Assembly (NCBI GenBank): GCA_946185305.1
Contig: CAMHJE010000037.1
Coordinates: 1-18,360 of the forward strand
Source of the DNA: UBA3792 sp946185305
GTDB lineage: Bacteria; Bacillota; Clostridia; Christensenellales; CAG-138
Length of the DNA: 18,360 bases
Direction: 5' to 3'
The stretch's first letter is position 1. Each line of letters begins with the position of its first letter. Below the pieces are notes generated by a model, which searched no databases, had not been told where the DNA came from, and saw only the letters and a program-made list of their open reading frames with translations. Both the position numbers and the translations under genes were made by a program. Positions 13,600 to 18,360 of this stretch are shown here, piece after piece.

Positions 13600-14787
13600 A
13601 TGGCCTACGTACTGCTTTCCTATTACGACACCGAACCGATCCGCAACGTGCTGTCGCTGCTGCACACGGCGTATGATCGCGTGCATATCCTCTATTACCC
13701 GACCGAGGGGGCGCCGAGCAAGCAGGACCGGCAGACGTTGGCGCGGTTTATCCGGGCGCGCTTCGGCGTTGAGCCGCATTTTGAGCGCGTGCGGGGCAAT
13801 TCGATCGAAGCGTTCACGAAAAAGTTTGACGCCCTGCTTGACCCTGCCGATACCGCGGAGATCGACGCGGCGGGCGGCAGCAGCGCGTTTGTCGCGGCGG
13901 CGGGCATGTACCTTTCGGCGCACCCGGAGCAGCGTCTGTCGCTGCTGCGATACAGTCCGCGCACCGACCGGATGCAGATGAATTACCCGAATCCGACGGA
14001 GGAGCGCCCGCGGCGGCTGACACTTTCGGTGCCGGATCGGATCGCGCTCGGCGGGACGTTTCTGACCCGCGGCGAACAGGACGGCATTTTGACGTGCAGC
14101 GAACGGCACGACGCGGAGCTGCTGCGGCTTTGGAACGCGGTTAAGGGCAAGGCGACGACGTGGAACAAGTTTTGCATGCTGCGCCCGTCCGAGGCGACGG
14201 AGGTATGGCAGCGGCGGCTGACGACCGTGGAGGAAAAGAAAACCGCGAGCGTGATCGTGCCGCTGCTCGAAAAGGAAGGGCTGATCGGCGGCGTCGGGTA
14301 TACGGTGGAGAACGGGCGCGAAAAGCTGTCGTTTGTGCCGCTGCTGCTTCCGGAAAACCTGGAGCTGCTGCAAAAGGCCGGCTCGGCGCTCGAACGGTAT
14401 GCGTATCTTTGCGCGACGGATACGGGACTGTTTACGGACGTGCGCACCGGCGTGGAGATCGACTGGGACGGCCTCGCAAGCACCGGCGCGGATAATCCGT
14501 ATAACGAGATCGACCTTGTGCTGACGTTCGGCAACCTGATCGCGTTCGGCAGTTGCAAGAACCGCGAGCCGAACAAGGAGGATCTGTACGAGATCTCCGT
14601 GCTGACAAACCATTTCGGCGGGCGGTATGCGGTCGCCATGCTGCTTTCGACGCTGCCTGCGCCCGCGCCGGTCGCGGAGCGCGCCAAGGAAATGGGTGTG
14701 TTTTTGATCGACAACTGCAAGGCGCGTGATCCCAAGTCGATGGCCGCGCGGTTTTCCGAAATGGTTCGCAAAAGCGGGCGGGAATAA
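13600..14787 (+). CDS. DUF1887 family, Card1/Can2-like CARF and PD-(D/E)xK nuclease-like protein
   Basis: A 395-residue protein matching the DUF1887 architecture. The N-terminus looks like a Rossmann-type CARF ligand-sensing domain: strand VLLSYYDTEPIRN at 4-16 with its nucleotide-type loop, and AAGGSSAFVAAAGMYL at 90-105 resembling the conserved CARF TGGT/K loop. A linker follows, then a C-terminal nuclease-like domain: LERYAY with Glu265, NEIDLVLTFGNL with Asp305, and GSCKN with Lys320. Family members Card1 and Can2 are type III CRISPR effectors switched on by cyclic oligoadenylate. Here the usual Glu-x-Lys reads Ser-x-Lys, so nuclease activity is uncertain. The start at 13600 has AGGAGG 8 nt upstream; the in-frame ATG at 13579 precedes that site. 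No cas gene or CRISPR array is visible. It is followed by an acetyltransferase 76 nt downstream. Confidence 0.8.
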   Translation: MAYVLLSYYDTEPIRNVLSLLHTAYDRVHILYYPTEGAPSKQDRQTLARFIRARFGVEPHFERVRGNSIEAFTKKFDALLDPADTAEIDAAGGSSAFVAAAGMYLSAHPEQRLSLLRYSPRTDRMQMNYPNPTEERPRRLTLSVPDRIALGGTFLTRGEQDGILTCSERHDAELLRLWNAVKGKATTWNKFCMLRPSEATEVWQRRLTTVEEKKTASVIVPLLEKEGLIGGVGYTVENGREKLSFVPLLLPENLELLQKAGSALERYAYLCATDTGLFTDVRTGVEIDWDGLASTGADNPYNEIDLVLTFGNLIAFGSCKNREPNKEDLYEISVLTNHFGGRYAVAMLLSTLPAPAPVAERAKEMGVFLIDNCKARDPKSMAARFSEMVRKSGRE

Positions 14788-14863
14788 GAGCCCGACGGTA
14801 TCTCATGCAGCGGCGCGCATAGGGCGGCCGGGCAGGCACACGAAGAAAACGGAGGACGATGGG

Positions 14864-15292
14864 ATGACGATTCAAAGCGAACGCCTGACGATTGCGGAAT
14901 ACATTGATTTTCTGAAGCGGTCGGATCTCGGCGCGCAGTACCCTTTGGAACGCTTTGAAACGCGTGTGGCGCGTGTGCTGCAGAATGCTTCGATCAGCCT
15001 TGCCGCGCGGGACGCGGACGGACGGCTTGTCGGCGTGCTGCTCGGACTGACCGACTTTGCGTACTGGCTGTTTGTCACCGATCTCGGCGTGGATCGCGCG
15101 TATGCCCGGCAGGGGATCGGAACGCGGCTGATGCGGGCGGCGCACGAGGCGGCGGGCGGCGAAAAGGAGATTGCCGTCTATCTGGTCGCCAACGAAAACG
15201 CCGTGCCGTTCTATGAAAAGCTCGGCATGGAAAAGGCCGATGATGTCATGGCCTACAATCGCATCGACTGGACTTCGTTCACCGTGCAGTAG
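14864..15292 (+). CDS. GNAT family N-acetyltransferase
   Basis: A 142-residue GNAT-fold protein, of usual length, predicted to transfer an acetyl group from acetyl-CoA to an unknown amine. The acetyl-CoA-binding motif A is visible as VDRAYARQGIGTRLMRAAHE at about 74-93 (pattern Arg/Gln-Gln-x-Gly-x-Gly). It is followed by the strand AVYLVANENAVPFYEKLGM with the conserved Asn and Tyr of motif B. The start at 14864 has GGAGG 8 nt upstream; the frame continues upstream into the DUF1887 gene without a usable site. It is probably cotranscribed with DUF1887, being 76 nt downstream with no terminator between, and is ended by the hairpin at 15318. Confidence 0.9.
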   Translation: MTIQSERLTIAEYIDFLKRSDLGAQYPLERFETRVARVLQNASISLAARDADGRLVGVLLGLTDFAYWLFVTDLGVDRAYARQGIGTRLMRAAHEAAGGEKEIAVYLVANENAVPFYEKLGMEKADDVMAYNRIDWTSFTVQ

Positions 15293-15317
15293 GGCAAGCC
15301 GCATACGGATTTTACCG

Positions 15318-15347
15318 GGGAAGGGCCTTTGGGGCGCTTCCCTTTTT
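15318..15347 (+). terminator. Rho-independent terminator after the acetyltransferase
   Basis: GGGAAGGGCC (15318-15327) and GGCGCTTCCC (15333-15342) pair over nine of ten positions with one G-G mismatch and a 5-nt loop, then TTTTT at 15343-15347. It lies 25 nt after the stop codon. Confidence 0.8.
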
Positions 15348-15357
15348 GCGGCACGTC

Positions 15358-15366
15358 TGCTATAAT
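15358..15366 (+). promoter_or_regulatory. Extended -10 promoter for the TPR-DUF4037-nrdG operon
   Basis: TGCTATAAT is a perfect extended -10 element 31 nt before the ATG at 15398. It directly follows the preceding terminator. The -35 region (TTCCCT, 17 nt spacing) is poor, as is usual when the extended -10 is present. Confidence 0.7.
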
Positions 15367-15397
15367 GAAGCTATCAAACGGCAAGGAGCAAGCAACC

Positions 15398-16237
15398 ATG
15401 GAAGAAAACCGTCCGCTCGGCAAGGAAGATTACGTCGAGCCGCGCTGTGTCCTGTGCGGCGATCCCTACGGCGCCGCGCCGAAGGTGATGCCGGTGCCGC
15501 AGCAGCGGATCCGGGAAAAGGTGGATGAATACATGAGCCGCCGCGACTATGCGGGCGTCGAACGGCATCTTCTGTACTGGCTGGAGGAGGCCAAGCTCGG
15601 TCATGACGACAAGGGCGAGCTGATGATCCGCATCGAGCTGATCGGGCATTACCGGAAGACCGGCGAAAAAGACAAGGCGTTTGCCGAGGCCGACGCGATC
15701 CTGCGGCTGGTGGACAGCATCGGCTATGCCGGGTCGATCACGGCGGGCACCGCGTATACCAACATCGCCACCGCCTGCAACGCGTTCGGGGATAACGAAC
15801 GTTCGCTTGCCATGTTCGAACGCGCCCGCGCCGTGTACGAGGCGATCCCCTCGGTCGATCCGTCGCTGCTCGGCGGGCTGTATAACAACATGGCCTTGAC
15901 CTGCGCGGCGGTGGGACGGTTTGCCGAAGCACGGACGTTGTATGAAAAGGCGCTTGCGACGATGGCAAGGGTGCAAAACGGCGAACTGGAACAGGCGATC
16001 ACGTATCTGAATATGGCGGACGCCGCCGAAGCCGAGCTGGGCGCAGAGGGCGCCGCGGCGCAGATCGAAGCGTATTTGGACAAGGCGCAGGCGCTGCTCG
16101 ATACGCCGTCCGTCCCGCGCGACGGGTATTACGCGTTCGTGTGCGAAAAGTGCGCGCCGACGTTCTCCTATTACGGCTACTTCCTAGCGGCAAACGATTT
16201 GAACGAAAGGGCAAAGGCGATCTATGAAAGGGCTTGA
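15398..16237 (+). CDS. Tetratricopeptide repeat protein with terminal CxxC pairs
   Basis: A 279-residue soluble protein built mainly of helical repeats of the TPR type. Repeats can be seen at about 80-105, 118-150 (TAYTNIATACNAFGDNERSLAMFERA), 158-192 (with the NNMAL and ARTLYEKAL pattern) and 200-235. Such repeats usually mediate protein-protein contacts. Cys17-x2-Cys20 near the N-terminus and Cys249-x2-Cys252 near the C-terminus could form one split zinc site. The start has AAGGAG 9 nt upstream; a longer in-frame start at 15329 lies before the promoter and is rejected. It overlaps the next gene by 14 nt, so the two proteins are likely to work together. Molecular function is unknown. Confidence 0.85.
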   Translation: MEENRPLGKEDYVEPRCVLCGDPYGAAPKVMPVPQQRIREKVDEYMSRRDYAGVERHLLYWLEEAKLGHDDKGELMIRIELIGHYRKTGEKDKAFAEADAILRLVDSIGYAGSITAGTAYTNIATACNAFGDNERSLAMFERARAVYEAIPSVDPSLLGGLYNNMALTCAAVGRFAEARTLYEKALATMARVQNGELEQAITYLNMADAAEAELGAEGAAAQIEAYLDKAQALLDTPSVPRDGYYAFVCEKCAPTFSYYGYFLAANDLNERAKAIYERA

Positions 16238-17165
16238 GCTGTCCGAGCGGTTCTACCGCGCATACGGCGAACCGATGCTGCAGGAGCAGTTTTCCGCGCT
16301 GCTGCCGCACGTTGCGGTCGGGCTGTTCGGCGCGGGATCGGAGTGCTTCGGCTTTGACGACGAGGTTTCCCGAGACCATGATTTTGAGCCGGGGTTTATG
16401 CTGCTGCTGCCCGATGAGAGCGTCGTGGATCGCCGCGCGGCGTTTCAGCTGGAAAGGGCTTACGCAAAGCTGCCGAAGGAATTTGAGGGCTTTACACGAA
16501 GCGTCGTCGCCCCTGTGGGCGGAGCGCGGCACGGCGTGATGCGCACGGCGGATTTCTTCCGGGAGAAGCTCGGCAGTCCGGACGGGATTCTCACCGTGTC
16601 GCAATGGCTGACGGCACCCGAACACGCGCTGGCGGAGGTCACGAACGGCAAGCTGTTCTTTGACGGGCGCGGCGAGGTCACGCGCATCCGTGAAAGTCTT
16701 TCCCACTATCCGGAGGATATCCGGAAAAAGAAGCTCGCGGGCAACCTGCTCCTGATGGCGCAGGCCGGGCAGTATAACTATACGCGCTGCTTAAAGCACG
16801 GCGAGACCGGCGCGGCGCAGCTGGCCGCGGGGGAATTTGTGAAAAGCGCGATGGCGGTCGCGTTCCTGCTGAACAACGTCTATCAGCCGTACTACAAATG
16901 GAGCTTTCGCGCGATGCGGGCGCTGCCGAAGCTGTCCCTGCTCGCGGAAACGATGGAATATCTGCTTTCGACCGACAACGAACCGTCGCTTGCCGAAACG
17001 AAGTACGACATGATCGAGGACGCGGCGGCGGACGTGATCGACGAGCTGCAGACGCAGGGACTGACCAAGGCGATCTGCGGCGATCTGGAAAAGCACGCGT
17101 ATTCGGTCAACGATCAAATTTCGGACGTCGATATACGCAATCTGCACATATTGGCGGCCATATAA
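16224..17165 (+). CDS. DUF4037 nucleotidyltransferase-like protein
   Basis: A 313-residue protein with a nucleotidyltransferase-like N-terminal domain. The loop GAGSECFGFDDE (36-47) corresponds to the hG[GS] motif, and Asp51-His-Asp53 (SRDHDFEP) supplies the paired metal-binding acids. The remainder matches the DUF4037 pattern, with YKWSFRAMRALP in the helical C-terminal half. The reaction and substrate are unknown; relatives with this fold transfer nucleotides to small molecules, RNA or proteins. The start overlaps the TPR gene by 14 nt and has an AAGG-type site 5 nt upstream. Only 10 nt separate its stop from the nrdG start. All key acids of the fold are present, so it is probably active. 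Confidence 0.88.
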   Translation: MKGLELSERFYRAYGEPMLQEQFSALLPHVAVGLFGAGSECFGFDDEVSRDHDFEPGFMLLLPDESVVDRRAAFQLERAYAKLPKEFEGFTRSVVAPVGGARHGVMRTADFFREKLGSPDGILTVSQWLTAPEHALAEVTNGKLFFDGRGEVTRIRESLSHYPEDIRKKKLAGNLLLMAQAGQYNYTRCLKHGETGAAQLAAGEFVKSAMAVAFLLNNVYQPYYKWSFRAMRALPKLSLLAETMEYLLSTDNEPSLAETKYDMIEDAAADVIDELQTQGLTKAICGDLEKHAYSVNDQISDVDIRNLHILAAI

Positions 17166-17175
17166 GGAGGAACGC

Positions 17176-17865
17176 ATGAAAATTCACGGCTTGCAAAAAA
17201 TGACGCTGCTCGATTTTCCGGGCAGAGTGGCCTGCACGGTGTTCCTCGGCGGGTGCGACATGCGCTGTCCGTTCTGCCACAACGCCGAGCTGATCGACGG
17301 CAGCGCCGAGGCGATCATGGACGAAACGGAGCTGCTGGCGTTTCTGGAAAAGCGAAGGGGACTTCTGGACGGCGTGGCCTTCACGGGCGGCGAACCGACG
17401 CTCCGAAAGGATCTGCCCGACCTGTTCCGCCGCATCAAGGCGATGGGCTATCCGATCAAGCTGGACACCAACGGCCTGCACCCCGACCGGCTGAAAGCCC
17501 TGCTGGACGAGGGTCTGGTGGATTACGTCGCAATGGACATTAAAAACTGTCCCGAAAAATATGCGGTCACGGCGGGGCTCGAGACGGTCGATCTCGACAA
17601 GATTCAGCAAAGCATTGATCTTCTGAAAAACGGAACCGTCGATTACGAGTTTCGCACGACCGTGGTGGACGAGCTGCACGAAGCGGAGGACTTCGAAAAA
17701 ATCGGCGCATGGATCGCGGGCGCAAGGGCGTATTACCTGCAAGCGTTTACGGATCGGGACACGGTTGTGTTCGAAAATCTGCACGCCCCAAGCCGGGAAT
17801 GTATGGAAGCGTATGCGCATACAGTCCGAAAATTCGTACCGAATACCGCGCTGAGGGGCATATAG
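17176..17865 (+). CDS. nrdG: Anaerobic ribonucleoside-triphosphate reductase activating protein, NrdG2-type radical SAM
   Basis: A 229-residue radical SAM enzyme that should generate the glycyl radical on the anaerobic ribonucleotide reductase encoded next. The [4Fe-4S] motif is GGCDMRCPFCHN with Cys27, Cys31 and Cys34 (Cys-x3-Cys-x2-Cys), and the SAM-binding GGEP motif is at 71-74 followed by a DTNG motif. The opening KMTLLDFPGRVACTVFLGGC is typical of the longer NrdG branch (about 230 residues) rather than the E. coli type of about 155. AAGGAGG lies 5 nt before the ATG. It is the third gene of the TPR-DUF4037 operon, while nrdD downstream has a separate promoter. The order nrdG before nrdD is the reverse of the enterobacterial order. 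Confidence 0.92.
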   Translation: MKIHGLQKMTLLDFPGRVACTVFLGGCDMRCPFCHNAELIDGSAEAIMDETELLAFLEKRRGLLDGVAFTGGEPTLRKDLPDLFRRIKAMGYPIKLDTNGLHPDRLKALLDEGLVDYVAMDIKNCPEKYAVTAGLETVDLDKIQQSIDLLKNGTVDYEFRTTVVDELHEAEDFEKIGAWIAGARAYYLQAFTDRDTVVFENLHAPSRECMEAYAHTVRKFVPNTALRGI

Positions 17866-17923
17866 TCTGGGTTTTTCGGGTTTTGCCGCAGTGCATACCG
17901 TTTCCTGTATATGCAATGAATAA

Positions 17924-17939
17924 ATACAAGATATTGTAT
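17924..17939. promoter_or_regulatory. NrdR-like box 1 upstream of nrdD
   Basis: ATACAAGATATTGTAT is a near-palindrome with perfect 6-bp arms (ATACAA and TTGTAT), similar to the AT-rich palindromic boxes bound by the ATP/dATP-sensing repressor NrdR. It shares ACAAGATATTG with the second box exactly 32 bp downstream. Confidence 0.8.
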
Positions 17940-17955
17940 GAATTGTTAAAATTCA

Positions 17956-17971
17956 GCACAAGATATTGACA
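17956..17971. promoter_or_regulatory. NrdR-like box 2 overlapping the nrdD -35
   Basis: GCACAAGATATTGACA repeats the 11-base core ACAAGATATTG of box 1 at 17958-17968. Its right end is the -35 hexamer TTGACA, so repressor binding would exclude polymerase. The 32-bp spacing, three helical turns, is the known arrangement of tandem NrdR boxes. Confidence 0.8.
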
Positions 17972-17994
17972 AATAAACTCCCTTGTGGTAAAGT
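17966..17994 (+). promoter_or_regulatory. nrdD promoter
   Basis: A perfect TTGACA (17966-17971) is 17 nt before TAAAGT (17989-17994), which has TGG before it as an extended -10. Transcription should start near 18001, giving a leader of about 72 nt. Confidence 0.8.
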
Positions 17995-18000
17995 GGCCTT

Positions 18001-18064
18001 GCTCGGTTTTCGGGGAATGAGTTGCCCGAAAGCCTCTAAGAGACCATTATGACCACCGAGGGGG
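18001..18064 (+). promoter_or_regulatory. Predicted structured nrdD leader sequestering the ribosome binding site
   Basis: CTCGGT (18002-18007) can pair with ACCGAG (18055-18060), enclosing a 7-bp hairpin TTTCGGG (18008-18014) with CCCGAAA (18025-18031) and a further segment with a weak CTC/GAG hairpin. The outer stem uses the first bases of the Shine-Dalgarno sequence GAGGGGG (18058-18064), 8 nt before the nrdD ATG. It does not match a riboswitch class I recognise. Confidence 0.45.
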
Positions 18065-18072
18065 ATTTTTTT

Positions 18073-18360
18073 ATGTATCAGGTTAAGAAGAGAGACGGCA
18101 TCGTTGCGGAGTTTTCGATCAGCAAGATCAGTGCGGCGATCACCAAGGCGTTCGAGGCGCTCGGCAAGCAGTATCATCCGAGCGTGATCGACCTTCTGTC
18201 GCTGCACGTCACCTCCGACTTCGAGAGCAAGATCAAGGACGGCATGATCGCCGTCGAGGACATTCAGGACAGCGTTGAAAAGGTTCTGTCCGAGTCCGGC
18301 TATGCGGATGTGGCCAAGGCCTACATCCTCTACCGCAAGCAGCGCGAGAAGGTCCGCAAC
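18073..18360 (+). CDS. nrdD: Anaerobic ribonucleoside-triphosphate reductase, N-terminal ATP-cone, 3'-truncated
   Basis: The first 96 residues of a longer protein running off the window. They form an ATP-cone regulatory domain: MYQVKKRDGIVAEFSISKI at the start, the middle segment with VIDLLSLHVTSDF, the GMIAVEDIQDSVEKVL stretch, and the closing YILYRKQREKVR. ATP-cones sense ATP and dATP and set reductase activity. Class I and II reductases can carry this domain too. The adjacent NrdG activase and NrdR-like boxes make the oxygen-sensitive class III glycyl-radical enzyme NrdD the best call. GAGGGGG lies 8 nt before the ATG, separated by a T7 run. The catalytic domain and glycyl-radical site are outside the window. 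Confidence 0.85.
   Translation, partial: MYQVKKRDGIVAEFSISKISAAITKAFEALGKQYHPSVIDLLSLHVTSDFESKIKDGMIAVEDIQDSVEKVLSESGYADVAKAYILYRKQREKVRN

Noticed and set aside
13273..14613. Minus-strand open frame of 446 codons across the divergent promoter region and DUF1887
   Set aside because: It runs through two good ribosome binding sites and a divergent intergenic region, and the translation has no domain.
13412..15400. CRISPR array or cas genes near the Card1-like gene
   Set aside because: I searched by eye for regularly spaced direct repeats on both strands and for Cas motifs in the reading frames; none are present in the window.
17892..17915. TGCATA/TATGCA inverted repeat after nrdG as a terminator
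   Set aside because: The stem is only 6 bp and AT-rich, the loop is 12 nt and no T-run follows, so I do not call it a terminator.

Overview
The window looks like a chromosomal segment of an anaerobic, moderately GC-rich Clostridia-type Firmicute. The grounds are strong AGGAGG-like ribosome binding sites before most genes, a typical clostridial lipoprotein leader with an Ala/Pro/Thr-rich linker, DUF3899-like small membrane proteins, oxygen-sensitive anaerobic ribonucleotide reductase genes with NrdR-type boxes, and a ferredoxin-fused aldo/keto reductase. The genus cannot be named from the sequence.

Left part (1-11549): two oligopeptide-type (Opp/Dpp) ABC importer loci lie in tandem. Only the end of the first is in view: a truncated OppD and a complete OppF, both of ordinary architecture, converging on a small DUF3899-like membrane gene. 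The second is complete. It starts at a consensus promoter (TTGACA-17-TATAAT) preceded by three A6 tracts exactly 10 bp apart, and runs through a 941-residue substrate-binding lipoprotein, a 14-bp perfect hairpin, OppB, OppC, OppD, OppF and a second DUF3899-like gene. The subunits of this second system are enlarged. OppC carries an extracytoplasmic domain of about 335 residues. OppD carries a charged, probably coiled-coil insertion of about 150 residues after the Q-loop. OppF carries a helical insertion of about 70 residues before the Q-loop. These paired elaborations are the most unusual structure in the window.

Middle part (11572-15347): a bidirectional terminator separates the Opp operon from a minus-strand operon of a ferredoxin-fused aldo/keto reductase and a pyroglutamyl peptidase, which overlap by 4 nt (ATGA). 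Divergent from it is a 395-residue DUF1887 protein resembling the Card1/Can2 CARF-nuclease effectors of type III CRISPR immunity. No CRISPR array or cas gene is visible, and the PD-(D/E)xK lysine motif reads Ser-Cys-Lys. A GNAT acetyltransferase follows, then a terminator.

Right part (15358-18360): an extended -10 promoter drives a tight cluster of a TPR protein, a DUF4037 nucleotidyltransferase-like protein and an NrdG-type radical-SAM activase. Next comes nrdD, truncated by the window end, with its own promoter. That promoter has two NrdR-like boxes 32 bp apart, one overlapping the -35, and a leader predicted to fold so that it pairs with the Shine-Dalgarno sequence.

Together the region concerns peptide scavenging (two Opp systems, pyroglutamyl peptidase) and anaerobic dNTP synthesis, with a candidate nucleotide-sensing nuclease between them.
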